Origin: Streptomyces sp. NRRL S-87
GTDB taxonomy: Bacteria > Actinomycetota > Actinomycetes > Streptomycetales > Streptomycetaceae
Assembly: GCF_000719335.1 (NCBI RefSeq)
Contig: NZ_JOGB01000028.1
Location: 1 to 64,000 of the forward strand
Reading direction: 5' to 3'
DNA: 64,000 nucleotides
Shown here: in pieces, positions 35,863 to 45,181 of the stretch
Layout: the number at the start of each line of letters is the position of its first letter
How positions within the stretch are numbered: the stretch's first letter is position 1
The notes under the pieces: generated by a model
The model's database searches: none
What the model was told of the DNA's origin: nothing
What the model saw: only the letters and a program-made list of their open reading frames with translations
Made by a program: the position numbers and the translations under genes

Positions 35863-36404
35863 CGCGCGGCCTCGGCCTTCTCCTCGAGCTCGTCGAGGAA
35901 GCGGTCGATGGTCCGGCTCTGCCGGGCGTGGTCCTCGAGGGACTCACCGACGAGCTTGCCGGCCAGCGCAGTGGCGAGCTGGCCCACGTCCTGGCGCAGC
36001 GCCTGGGCCGCGGCCCGGCGGTCGGCCTCGATCTGGGCGTGGCCGGCAGCGACGATCTCTTCCTTCTGCCGCTGGCCCTCTGCGCGCAGCTCTTCCTTGA
36101 GCGCAGAGCCCTGCTCCAGCGCCTCCTGGCGCAGGCGCGCGGCCTCGTGCCGGGCCTCGGCGAGCTGGGCCTTGTACTGCTCCAGCACGCTCTGGGCCTC
36201 GGTCTGGGCCGCCTCGGCCTTCTCGATGCCACCCTCGATCGCCTCGCGGCGCTCCTCCAGAACCTTGTTGATGTTCGGGAGCAGCTTCTTCCACAGGAAG
36301 CCGAAGACGATCACGAAGGCGATCAGACCGATGATGAGCTCGGGAATCGGCGGGATGAGAGGGTTCTCGGCCTCTTCCGCCGCGAGCTGAACCAGAGGGT
36401 TCAC
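35859..36404 (-). CDS. atpF: F1Fo ATP synthase subunit b
   Basis: A 181-residue b subunit: membrane anchor LIIGLIAFVIVFGFLWKKLL (about 22-42) and a long charged coiled coil (VLEERREAIEGGIEKAEAAQ onward) that forms the peripheral stalk. GTG 36404 is used with GGAAGG upstream. The stop overlaps atpH. Confidence 0.95.
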   Translation of the reverse strand: MNPLVQLAAEEAENPLIPPIPELIIGLIAFVIVFGFLWKKLLPNINKVLEERREAIEGGIEKAEAAQTEAQSVLEQYKAQLAEARHEAARLRQEALEQGSALKEELRAEGQRQKEEIVAAGHAQIEADRRAAAQALRQDVGQLATALAGKLVGESLEDHARQSRTIDRFLDELEEKAEAAR

Positions 36405-36443
36405 ATCAGTGCCTTCCGTGTAATGGGGCTATTCGCTACCGGA

Positions 36444-37593
<1,150 letters not shown>

Positions 37594-37811
37594 CGCGGGC
37601 TCCTTCAGCGTGGCGCATAGGTACGGCAACCTCGTTGTGTCGGCGCGGCGCGCAGCCGCAGTTCGGCACGGGACTGGTCTTACGGATGTGGGGGCGGCTG
37701 GCAGGCATTGAGCCTCGCGATTGAGCAGGCGTCAGCTCAGATGCCCGCGCCCGCGATGCCGCAGTTGGCACCGGACGATAGCAGGAACCCGAACGCGCAC
37801 TTATCCCGCCC

Positions 37812-38252
37812 CTACCCTTCACGTCGGGGACCCCGTGTTTTCGGGCTTTCGCCCGCATCGGCATCGGGGTCGACGTAGAGGATTTTGGCCTTCATGTGCG
37901 CACGCGCCTGGGCGGCGATCCACGCGATGGTGGAGACGACCAGGGAGATGGCGAAGGCCCGGGGGTTGAACAGCGTCGTGTTCTTGAACACGGCGACGAA
38001 GACGAACAGCAGGAGCAGCTGGACCGTGTAGAGCACGAGGCCCATCATCTGGAAGAGCTGCGGGAAGGACTTGGCGATCCACTGCAGGACCGCCATTCCG
38101 GTTCCCATGAAGAGGATCACGATCGCCGTCCCCACGGCAGCGCCGAGCGCGCCCTTGCCGCCGGCGACCACACCGCTGACGACCGTGGCGATGACGCCGA
38201 CGGCAGCGGTGGGCACGACGACGTGCAGGAGTGATCTGGCGTCATTCCGCAT
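37812..38252 (-). CDS. atpI: ATP synthase operon protein I
   Basis: A 146-residue membrane protein with about four hydrophobic spans (LLHVVVPTAAVGVIATVVSG, LGAAVGTAIVILFMGTGMAV, LVLYTVQLLLLFVFVAVF and FAISLVVSTIAWIAAQ). It sits first in the atp operon as AtpI does elsewhere, where it may help assemble the c-ring. The ATG at 38252 starts MRNDARSLLHVV. The gap to atpB is 218 bases, larger than others in the operon, so a second promoter there is possible. Confidence 0.88.
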   Translation of the reverse strand: MRNDARSLLHVVVPTAAVGVIATVVSGVVAGGKGALGAAVGTAIVILFMGTGMAVLQWIAKSFPQLFQMMGLVLYTVQLLLLFVFVAVFKNTTLFNPRAFAISLVVSTIAWIAAQARAHMKAKILYVDPDADAGESPKTRGPRREG

Positions 38253-38385
38253 GACGGGTTGCTCCGCAAGGTGGTGGGGGTGGTGCACGGGTCTCGTGCA
38301 GGGCACGAGCGTAAGCCCGGTCCGAGATCGCTCCTCGGGCCGACGGACCGTCGCACTACGGTCCTTCGGCTCTGTCGCCGGGTCT

Positions 38386-38401
38386 AGTGAACGGTATCAC
38401 A
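38386..38401. promoter_or_regulatory. Crp/GlxR-like site 1 upstream of atp operon
   Basis: On the minus strand this reads TGTGA-TACCGT-TCACT, close to the cAMP-receptor type consensus TGTGA-N6-TCACA. It lies about 134 bases before atpI in an AT-rich patch and overlaps TAGACC, a possible -10 element. Confidence 0.5.
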
Positions 38402-38431
38402 AACTATTTGATGAGGTCTTTACCTGGTGGG

Positions 38432-38447
38432 TGTGCTCGCTGTCACA
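38432..38447. promoter_or_regulatory. Crp-like site 2 upstream of atp operon
   Basis: The plus strand reads TGTGC-TCGCTG-TCACA, which fits the GTG-N6-GNCAC motif reported for S. coelicolor Crp. It is 46 bases upstream of site 1, in the 281-base gap between atpI and the lipid-linked sugar transferase gene. Confidence 0.5.
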
Positions 38448-38533
38448 CATGAGAGTGACCCTGCGCGTCTGTGCGCGCCAGCCCACGGGTTTGTGTGCTA
38501 AAGAGCCGTCTTGCCCGAAACGTCAACCGGACG

Positions 38534-39853
38534 TCAGCTCGCCGATCCGGCCTTCCGCCGGTCGGGGAAGCGCGAACGGGGGCCCACCGCGGTCGCTCCG
38601 TTGACGCCCGAGACCCCGGCCGCCACCGGCGTACGCACCGGCTCCTGGCCCGTGGCCGCCCGCGCCGCGGCCTCCGCCGCCCGCTCCGCGTGCCGGTAGC
38701 GCGGCGGCACCAGGCGCTCGGCCCAGCGCGGCGCACGCGGCGTGAAGCGCGGCAGCAGGAGCAGCAGCAGCCCGACGGCGCTCAGGGCGACGATCCCCAG
38801 CACGATCCACATCGAGGTGGAGTGCACGGAATAGGCCACCGTGCCGAAGGAGATGAGCGCCGACCAGAAGTACATGATCAGAACGGCGCGGCTGTGCGAA
38901 TGGCCGATTTCCAGCAGTCGGTGGTGCAGGTGCCCGCGGTCCGCCGCGAACGGCGACTGGCCCTTCCACGTACGCCGCACGATCGCCAGGATCAGGTCGG
39001 TCATCGGGATCGCGATGATCGTCAGCGGCAGCAGCAGCGGGATGAAGACCGGCAGCATCGCGTGCGTCGCGTTGCGCTCACCGCCGGCGAACAGCGCCAG
39101 CGCGTCGGGGTCCACCTGCCCGGTGATGGAGATGGCGCTCGCGGCCAGCACGAGGCCGATCAGCATCGAGCCGGAGTCGCCCATGAAGATCCGCGCAGGA
39201 TGCATGTTGTGCGGCAGGAATCCCACGCACATGCCCAGCAGGATCGCGGCGAACAGCGTCGCGGGGGCCGCGGCCTCGATGCCGTACCCGTACCAGATGC
39301 GGTAGGCGTACATGAAGAACGCGGCGGCGGCGATGCCGACCATGCCGGCGGCCAGGCCGTCGAGGCCGTCGACGAAGTTCACCGCGTTGATGGTGATCAC
39401 GACGAGCGCCACGGTCAGCAGGTTGCCCTGCCACTGCGTCAGCGAGACGGTGCCCACGCCCGGGATGGGGATGAACAGGATGGTCAGGCCCTGCATGACC
39501 ATCACGCCCGCGGCGATCATCTGCGCGCCCAGCTTGATCAGCGCGTCGATCTCGAACTTGTCGTCGAGGACGCCCACGATCCAGATCAGGGCGGCGCCGG
39601 ACAACAGCGCCCTGGGCTCGTTCGACAGCTCGAAGACCCCGTTGAGGTTCTCCAGGTGGTCGGCCACCAGCAGGCCGGCGCACAACCCGCCGAACATCGC
39701 GATGCCGCCCAGCCGCGGGGTGGGTTCGCGGTGCACGTCGCGGGCGCGGATCTCGGGCATGGCGCCGGACGCGATGGCGAACTTCCGCACCGGTCCGGTC
39801 AGCAGGTAGGTCACCGCGACCGTGACGCACAGCGTCAGCAGGTATTCACGCAC
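38534..39853 (-). CDS. MraY/WecA-family undecaprenyl-phosphate sugar-1-phosphate transferase
   Basis: A 439-residue polytopic enzyme with about ten transmembrane spans. It should transfer a HexNAc-1-phosphate from UDP-sugar to decaprenyl or undecaprenyl phosphate, starting a cell-envelope polymer. Family motifs: VHREPTPRLGGIAMF, WIVGVLDDKFEIDALIK with catalytic Asp pair, INAVNFVDGLDGLAAG, MGDSGSMLIG and HLHHRLLEIGHS. GTG 39853 follows GGGGCTGCCC. The last 60 residues form a basic/alanine-rich cytoplasmic tail. It precedes the atp operon on the same strand. Confidence 0.92.
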   Translation of the reverse strand: MREYLLTLCVTVAVTYLLTGPVRKFAIASGAMPEIRARDVHREPTPRLGGIAMFGGLCAGLLVADHLENLNGVFELSNEPRALLSGAALIWIVGVLDDKFEIDALIKLGAQMIAAGVMVMQGLTILFIPIPGVGTVSLTQWQGNLLTVALVVITINAVNFVDGLDGLAAGMVGIAAAAFFMYAYRIWYGYGIEAAAPATLFAAILLGMCVGFLPHNMHPARIFMGDSGSMLIGLVLAASAISITGQVDPDALALFAGGERNATHAMLPVFIPLLLPLTIIAIPMTDLILAIVRRTWKGQSPFAADRGHLHHRLLEIGHSHSRAVLIMYFWSALISFGTVAYSVHSTSMWIVLGIVALSAVGLLLLLLPRFTPRAPRWAERLVPPRYRHAERAAEAAARAATGQEPVRTPVAAGVSGVNGATAVGPRSRFPDRRKAGSAS

Positions 39854-39969
39854 GGGCAGCCCCAGATGTATCGCCGGCCATCTCAGCCCCACACATTAGC
39901 TGCGATGCCCCTGCACGTGAGGACATGCCAGGGGCCGTACATGGTTGCAGAACGCCCGGCAGGACCCCG

Positions 39970-41238
39970 TCAGCGGCCCCCCTGGGACGGGTACGGCGGG
40001 AAGGCGAGGGCCAGGGCCGCCACGTCCTCGCGGGCCCTCTCCTCGCCCCTGAGGGCCGCGCCCATCAGCATCGCGATCCGCTCCATCTCGACCTCCCCCA
40101 TGCCCTGCGTCGTCACCGCCGCCGTACCCAGGCGGACGCCGCGCTGGTCCCCGTACGGCAGCGCACAGGTGTCCAGCACCATCCCGGCCGCCGCCAGCCG
40201 GCCGCGGGCGGCGGGGCCGTCCAGGCCCAGCGGCGCCGGGTCCGCGGTGATCAGGTGCGTGTCGGTACCGCCGGTGGTGACGGCCAGGCCCTGCTCGAGC
40301 AGGGCGGCGGCCAGGACCCTCGCATTGGTGACGACCTGATGGGCGTACGCCGTGAAGGCCGGGGTCGCCGCCTCGCCGAAGGCCACCGCCTTGGCCGCGA
40401 TGGTGTGCATCTGGGCGCCGCCCTGCGTGAAGGGGAACACCGCCCGGTCGATCCGGGCCGCCAGCTCCGCGCCGCACAGCACCATCCCGCCGCGCGGTCC
40501 GCGCAGCACCTTGTGGGTGGTGGCGCACACGACGTCGGCGTACGGGACCGGGTTCGGCGCCGCTCCCCCGGCGACCAGGCCCATCGGGTGCGCCGCGTCC
40601 GCGATGAGGTACGCGCCCACCTCGTCGGCGATCTCGCGGAAGGCCAGGTAGTCGGGGTGGCGCGGGTACGAGATCGAGCCGACCACGACGGCCTTGGGGC
40701 GGTGCTTGTCGGCCAGCGCCCAGACCTGCTCGTAGTCGATCAGCCCGGTCTCGGCGTCGAGTCCGTAGGGCACGAAGTCGAACCAGCGGCCGGAGAAGTT
40801 CGCCGGCGAGCCGTGCGTGAGGTGGCCGCCGTACGGCAGGCCCAGCGCGAGCACCGTGTCCCCGGGGCGCAGCAGCGCGGCGTACGCGGCCAGCACCGCG
40901 GCCGAACCGGAGTGCGGCTGGACGTTGGCGTGGTCGGCGCCGAAGAGGGCGGTGGCGCGCTCGCAGGCGATGCGCTCGGCGACGTCGACGTACTCGCAGC
41001 CGCCGTGGTGGCGCTTGCCGGGGTAGCCCTCGGCGTACTTGTTGGCCAGCGGCGAGCCCAGCGCGGCCAGCACCGCGGGCGAGGTGAAGTTCTCGGCCGC
41101 GATCAGCTGCAGGCCGCCCGCCTGCCGGCGTGCCTCCCCGAGCAGCACGTCGGCCAGCTCGGGATCCTCGCGGCGCAGTGCGTCGAAGTCCGGCGCCCAC
41201 GTCTGGTGGGCCTGTGCCTGAGCGTGTGTGACGGTCAT
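39970..41238 (-). CDS. glyA: Serine hydroxymethyltransferase
   Basis: A 422-residue PLP enzyme making glycine and methylene-tetrahydrofolate from serine. LQLIAAENFTSPAVL and NKYAEGYPGKRHHGGCEYVD are N-terminal landmarks, and the PLP lysine is in ATTHKVLRGPRGGMVLCG. The fold is complete. It is likely the housekeeping SHMT unless a second copy exists elsewhere. TAGAGT on the minus strand (41277-41272) may be the -10 of a separate promoter, so it need not be co-transcribed with the gene upstream. Confidence 0.94.
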   Translation of the reverse strand: MTVTHAQAQAHQTWAPDFDALRREDPELADVLLGEARRQAGGLQLIAAENFTSPAVLAALGSPLANKYAEGYPGKRHHGGCEYVDVAERIACERATALFGADHANVQPHSGSAAVLAAYAALLRPGDTVLALGLPYGGHLTHGSPANFSGRWFDFVPYGLDAETGLIDYEQVWALADKHRPKAVVVGSISYPRHPDYLAFREIADEVGAYLIADAAHPMGLVAGGAAPNPVPYADVVCATTHKVLRGPRGGMVLCGAELAARIDRAVFPFTQGGAQMHTIAAKAVAFGEAATPAFTAYAHQVVTNARVLAAALLEQGLAVTTGGTDTHLITADPAPLGLDGPAARGRLAAAGMVLDTCALPYGDQRGVRLGTAAVTTQGMGEVEMERIAMLMGAALRGEERAREDVAALALAFPPYPSQGGR

Positions 41239-41366
41239 GACGCGTCTCCGGCGCTGGGGGAAGGTAGGCCCACTCTAGGCCGCGACCATCCCAAAAGCAG
41301 CGGAAACGGACAGATCGTCTTTCCGGTGCCGCGCGTCCGCCGCGTCGGGGCCCCGCCGCCCCCGCG

Positions 41367-42014
41367 TCAGTGCCGCGCGCCGACGCCCGTGAGCGCCGTG
41401 ACCACCGGGTCCAGCGCCGCGTTGATCTCGCCGCCGATGGAGCGGAAGAAGGAGATCGGAGCGCCGTACGGGTCGTGCACCTCGTCCGCGTCCGCGTCGG
41501 GCGCCAGCAGCCAGCCGCGCAGCGCCGCGGCCGCCCGTACGAGCGCTCGTGCGCGCTCGACCATGCCCTGGTCGAGCGGCGGCAGGGTCGCCGGGTCTAT
41601 GGCCCGCACCAGGCGCGTGAACTCCTTCAGCGTGAAGGTGCGCAGCCCGGCCGAGTGCCCCATCGAGATGACCTGCGCCCGGTGGTCGCGGGTGGCGGTG
41701 AGCACCAGGTCGGCACGGATGACGTGCTCGTCGAGCAACTCGCGCCCGGCGAAGCCGGAGGCGTCCGCGCCGAACTCGCCGAGGACGGTCGCGGCGTGCG
41801 CCTCCATGGGCGCGCCCTCGTGCCCCCAGGTGCCCGCGCTCTCCACCACCACTCCGCCGGTCAGCGGGTCGCCGAGCCGGTCGGCCAGCGCATGGCGGGT
41901 CAGCCGCTCCGTGATCGGGGATCGGCAGACGTTGCCCGTGCTGACGTGGAGGATGCGGAACGTGCTCCCGGCTGCGTCCGGGAGACCCGCTATGCCACGG
42001 CCCTCAGGGCTCAC
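41367..42014 (-). CDS. Low-molecular-weight phosphatase family protein lacking the catalytic cysteine
   Basis: A 215-residue LMW-PTP/arsenate reductase-like protein. The P-loop reads HVSTGNVCRSPITERL: the usual C-T-G-N-x-C-R-S nucleophilic Cys is Ser25 here (codon 41940-41942), while Arg31 remains. The acid-loop D-P-Y motif is present (DEVHDPYGAPISFF). An N-terminal extension of about 20 residues and a long C-terminal helix complete it. GTG 42014 overlaps the stop of the Sua5/YwlC gene by four bases, the same neighbour as arginine phosphatase YwlE in Bacillus. It may bind phospho-residues rather than hydrolyse them. Confidence 0.85.
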   Translation of the reverse strand: MSPEGRGIAGLPDAAGSTFRILHVSTGNVCRSPITERLTRHALADRLGDPLTGGVVVESAGTWGHEGAPMEAHAATVLGEFGADASGFAGRELLDEHVIRADLVLTATRDHRAQVISMGHSAGLRTFTLKEFTRLVRAIDPATLPPLDQGMVERARALVRAAAALRGWLLAPDADADEVHDPYGAPISFFRSIGGEINAALDPVVTALTGVGARH

Positions 42015-42658
42015 GGAGCCACCTCGAGGTCGGGTACGACCTCCCGCAGCTGGGCCGCGGTGAGGGCGCCCTCCCGCAGCAGCACGGGGACCTTGCCGGT
42101 GACGTCGACGATGGAGGACGGCTCCATGCCGGGGGTCGGGCCCCCGTCCAGGTACACGGAGACGGAGTCGCCGAGCATCTCGCGGGCGGCGTCGCAGTCC
42201 TCGGGCGCCGGGTGGCCGGAGAGGTTGGCCGAGGAGACGGCCATGGGGCCGACCTCGGTCAGCAGCTCGATGGCGACCGGGTGCAGGGGCATGCGCACGG
42301 CCACGGTGCCGCCGGTCTCGCCGAGGTCCCACTGCAGCGACGGCTGGTGGCGGGCGACCAGGGTCAGCGCGCCCGGCCAGAAGGCGTCGACCAGCTCCCA
42401 GGCGTGCTCGGAGAAGTCCGTGACGAGCCCGTGGAGGGTGTTCGGGGAGCCGATGAGCACCGGGGTCGGCATGCTGCGGCCGCGGCCCTTGGCGCGCAGC
42501 AGGTCGGCCACGGCCTCCGGGCTGAAGGCGTCCGCGCCGATGCCGTACAGGGTGTCCGTGGGCAGCACGACGAGTTCCCCGCGGCGTACGGCGGAGGCCG
42601 CCTCGCGCAGACCCGTCTTGCGGTCCGTCGCGTCGTTGCAGTCGTATCGCCGGGCCAT
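42011..42658 (-). CDS. L-threonylcarbamoyladenylate synthase (Sua5/YwlC/TsaC family)
   Basis: A 215-residue YrdC-fold enzyme that makes threonylcarbamoyl-AMP for the t6A37 modification of ANN-decoding tRNAs. RRGELVVLPTDTLYGIGADA, LRAKGRGRSMPTPVLIGS and MAVSSANLSGHPAPEDC are the substrate-binding motifs. Length fits the short form, without the Sua5 C-terminal domain. It is between prmC and the phosphatase-like gene, overlapping the latter by four bases. Confidence 0.93.
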   Translation of the reverse strand: MARRYDCNDATDRKTGLREAASAVRRGELVVLPTDTLYGIGADAFSPEAVADLLRAKGRGRSMPTPVLIGSPNTLHGLVTDFSEHAWELVDAFWPGALTLVARHQPSLQWDLGETGGTVAVRMPLHPVAIELLTEVGPMAVSSANLSGHPAPEDCDAAREMLGDSVSVYLDGGPTPGMEPSSIVDVTGKVPVLLREGALTAAQLREVVPDLEVAP

Positions 42659-42710
42659 CAGCGGGCCTCCTCGTCCGGGGCGGTCGGTACAGGTGCGGTG
42701 CGGGGGGTGC

Positions 42711-43556
42711 TCACGGCGTCGCCTTGCGCGCCGTGGCGAAGCGGGGGCGGTTGTTGAGGTCGGGGTGGTCGGCGGCGTCGGACCAGCCCTTCTCCTCGGC
42801 GAAGATCCACGGGACCTGGCCGCCCTGGGTGTCGGCGTGCTCGACGACCACGAGACCGCCGGGCCGCAGCAGCCGGTGCGCGGTGCGCTCCAGGCCGCGG
42901 ATGGTGTCGAGGCCGTCCTCGCCGGAGAACAGGGCCATCTCGGGGTCGTGGTCGCGCGCCTCGGGGGCGACGTACTCCCACTCGGTGAGCGGGATGTACG
43001 GCGGGTTCGAGATGACCAGGTCGACCTGTCCGTCCAGCTCCGGCAGGGCGGTCAGGGCGTCGCCCTCGTGCAGGGCGACCCGGGAGCCCTGCACGTTCTT
43101 GCGGGTCCAGACCAGCGCGTCCTCGGACAGTTCGACGGCGTGCACGCGCGAGCGCGGCACCTCCTGCGCCAGGGCCAGCGCGATCGCGCCGGAACCGGTG
43201 CACAGGTCCACGATCAGGGGCTCGACCACGTCCATGGCGCGTACGGCGTCTATGGCCCAGCCGACGACCGACTCGGTCTCCGGGCGCGGGACGAAGACGC
43301 CCGGGCCGACCTGGAGCTCCAGGTAGCGGAAGAAGGCGCGCCCGGTGATGTGCTGCAGCGGTTCGCGGGCCTCGCGGCGCGCCACGGCCTCCCAGTAGCG
43401 CGCGTCGAAGTCGGCGTCCTTGACGTTGTGCAGCTCTCCCCGTTTGACGCCGTGGACGAAGGCGGCGAGCTCCTCCGCGTCGAAGCGCGGTGAGGGCACG
43501 CCGGCCGCGGCCAGCCGCTGGGTGGCCTGGGCCACCTCCGCGAGCAGCAGGTTCAC
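42711..43556 (-). CDS. prmC: Release factor glutamine methyltransferase
   Basis: A 281-residue PrmC (HemK) SAM-dependent methyltransferase that methylates the Gln of the GGQ motif in release factors. VFVPRPETESVV, SAM loop VDLCTGSGAIALALA and substrate motif ISNPPYIPL are intact. GTG 43556 follows GGAGGAAGC. It lies 52 bases after prfA, encoding its substrate RF1. Confidence 0.94.
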   Translation of the reverse strand: MNLLLAEVAQATQRLAAAGVPSPRFDAEELAAFVHGVKRGELHNVKDADFDARYWEAVARREAREPLQHITGRAFFRYLELQVGPGVFVPRPETESVVGWAIDAVRAMDVVEPLIVDLCTGSGAIALALAQEVPRSRVHAVELSEDALVWTRKNVQGSRVALHEGDALTALPELDGQVDLVISNPPYIPLTEWEYVAPEARDHDPEMALFSGEDGLDTIRGLERTAHRLLRPGGLVVVEHADTQGGQVPWIFAEEKGWSDAADHPDLNNRPRFATARKATP

Positions 43557-43608
43557 GCTTCCTCCAGCGAGTCCGTACGAGGTGCGGGTACTACGGCGGC
43601 GCAGTGCG

Positions 43609-44688
43609 TCAGCTCTGCGCGGCGAGCTTGGCGGCCGAGTCGGCGTCGACGCAGGCCTGGATGACCGCGTCGAGGTCGCCGTCGAGGACCTGGTCGAGGT
43701 TGTACGACTTGAAGCCGACCCGGTGGTCCGAGATCCGGTTCTCCGGGAAGTTGTACGTACGGATCTTCTCGGACCGGTCGACGGTGCGGACCTGGCTGCG
43801 GCGCGCGTCGGCCGCTTCCTGCTCGGCGGCTTCCTGGGCGGCGGCCAGCAGCCGGGACCGCAGGATGCGCATGGCCTGCTCCTTGTTCTGGAGCTGGCTC
43901 TTCTCGTTCTGGCAGGAGGCGACGACGCCGGTCGGGACGTGCGTGATGCGCACGGCCGAGTCGGTGGTGTTGACGGACTGGCCGCCGGGGCCCGAGGAGC
44001 GGTACACGTCGATGCGGAGGTCGTTCGGGTTGATCTCGACGTCGACCTCCTCCGCCTCGGGGGTCACCAGGACGCCGGCCGCGGAGGTGTGGATGCGGCC
44101 CTGGGACTCGGTGGCGGGCACGCGCTGGACGCGGTGCACCCCGCCCTCGTACTTCAGGCGGGCCCACACGCCCTGGCCGGGCTCGGTGGCGCCGTTGCCG
44201 CCCTTGGTCTTCACCGCGACCTGGACGTCCTTGTAGCCGCCGAGCTCGGACTCGGTGGAGTCGATGATCTCGGTCTTCCAGCCGACGCGCTCGGCGTAGC
44301 GCAGGTACATGCGCAGCAGGTCGCCCGCGAACAGCGCGGACTCGTCGCCGCCGGCGCCCGCCTTGATCTCCAGGAGGACGTCCTTGTCGTCGCTGGGGTC
44401 GCGCGGGACCAGCAGCATGCGGAGCTTCTCGGTGAGCTCCTCGCGGGCCGCCGTCAGCTCCTTGACCTCGGCGGCGAAGTCGGGGTCGTCCGCGGCCAGC
44501 TCCTTGGCCGTGTCGATGTCCTCGCCCGTCTGCTTCCAGGCGCGGTAGGTGCCCACGATGGGGGTCAGCTCCGCGTAGCGCTTGTTGAGCTTGCGCGCGT
44601 TGGCCTGGTCGGAGTGGACCGAAGGGTCGGCGAGCTTCTTCTCGAGGTCGGCGTGCTCGCCGACCAGTTCCTCGACCGCCTCGAACAT
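43609..44688 (-). CDS. prfA: Peptide chain release factor 1
   Basis: A 359-residue RF1 that ends translation at UAA and UAG. The catalytic GGQ is in [19 protein letters not shown]; the domain 2 tripeptide region is [19 protein letters not shown], fitting RF1 (P-A-T type). N-terminal helices ([19 protein letters not shown]) are complete. It is the gene between rpmE and prmC. Confidence 0.95.
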   Translation of the reverse strand: MFEAVEELVGEHADLEKKLADPSVHSDQANARKLNKRYAELTPIVGTYRAWKQTGEDIDTAKELAADDPDFAAEVKELTAAREELTEKLRMLLVPRDPSDDKDVLLEIKAGAGGDESALFAGDLLRMYLRYAERVGWKTEIIDSTESELGGYKDVQVAVKTKGGNGATEPGQGVWARLKYEGGVHRVQRVPATESQGRIHTSAAGVLVTPEAEEVDVEINPNDLRIDVYRSSGPGGQSVNTTDSAVRITHVPTGVVASCQNEKSQLQNKEQAMRILRSRLLAAAQEAAEQEAADARRSQVRTVDRSEKIRTYNFPENRISDHRVGFKSYNLDQVLDGDLDAVIQACVDADSAAKLAAQS

Positions 44689-44737
44689 CGGTGGGCTCCT
44701 GGAGTGAAAAAGTCAGATAGGGGCTGCGGACGACAAA

Positions 44738-44789
44738 GGCGCCGGTCGGGCCGCCCCCGTAGGACGGGGGCGGGCCGGCGACCGGCGCC
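44738..44789 (-). terminator. Terminator between rpmE and prfA
   Basis: An 11-bp outer stem (GGCGCCGGTCG / CGACCGGCGCC), a GGCC/GGCC step and an inner GCCCCCGT-AGG-ACGGGGGC hairpin start nine bases past the rpmE stop. It should end or limit read-through from rpmE into prfA. Confidence 0.85.
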
Positions 44790-44797
44790 GTGGCTCG

Positions 44798-45019
44798 CTA
44801 CTTCTTGGAGCCGGCAGCCTTGCCGAAGCGGGCCTCGAAGCGGGCCACGCGGCCACCGGTGTCGAGGATCTTCTGCTTGCCCGTGTAGAACGGGTGGCAC
44901 TCGGAGCAGACCTCGGCACGGATGGTGCCGCTCGTCAGGGTGCTACGGGTGGTGAACGACGCGCCACAGGTGCAGCTGACCTGGGTCTCGACGTACTCGG
45001 GGTGGATCTCGCGCTTCAA
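44798..45019 (-). CDS. rpmE: 50S ribosomal protein L31, zinc-binding (C+) form
   Basis: A 73-residue L31 with the four-cysteine pattern of the zinc-binding type: [13 protein letters not shown] near residues 16-18 and [13 protein letters not shown] around 37-40. The C-terminus is basic ([10 protein letters not shown]). TAGGAGAC precedes the ATG. A consensus SigR-type promoter lies about 125 bases upstream, which suggests induction by thiol stress. Confidence 0.96.
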   Translation of the reverse strand: MKREIHPEYVETQVSCTCGASFTTRSTLTSGTIRAEVCSECHPFYTGKQKILDTGGRVARFEARFGKAAGSKK

Positions 45020-45143
45020 GGTGTCTCCTAGTATCGGGAGGGCGCCGGGTCGCAGGGGGCGGAATTGCCCACGGCGTGAACCGGAGCCGACGTACCAGTC
45101 TGCCAGGACCGGGCCGCCTTACAAAATTCGGGACGTGCTGCTC

Positions 45144-45169
45144 AACAGGGACGGGGCCGGGTCTATTCC
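45144..45169 (-). promoter_or_regulatory. SigR-type promoter GGAAT-N18-GTT upstream of rpmE
   Basis: On the minus strand GGAAT (45169-45165) and GTT (45146-45144) are separated by exactly 18 bases, matching the consensus for the thiol-stress sigma factor SigR. The predicted start near 45137 leaves a leader of about 118 bases to rpmE. I recall rpmE being reported as a SigR target in S. coelicolor. Confidence 0.7.
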
Positions 45170-45181
45170 TGCCCCCGGCCC

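Noticed and set aside
39925..43493. Long plus-strand frames opposite glyA, the phosphatase-like, Sua5/YwlC-type and prmC genes
   Set aside because: Codon-bias shadows; the minus-strand frames carry the enzyme motifs.
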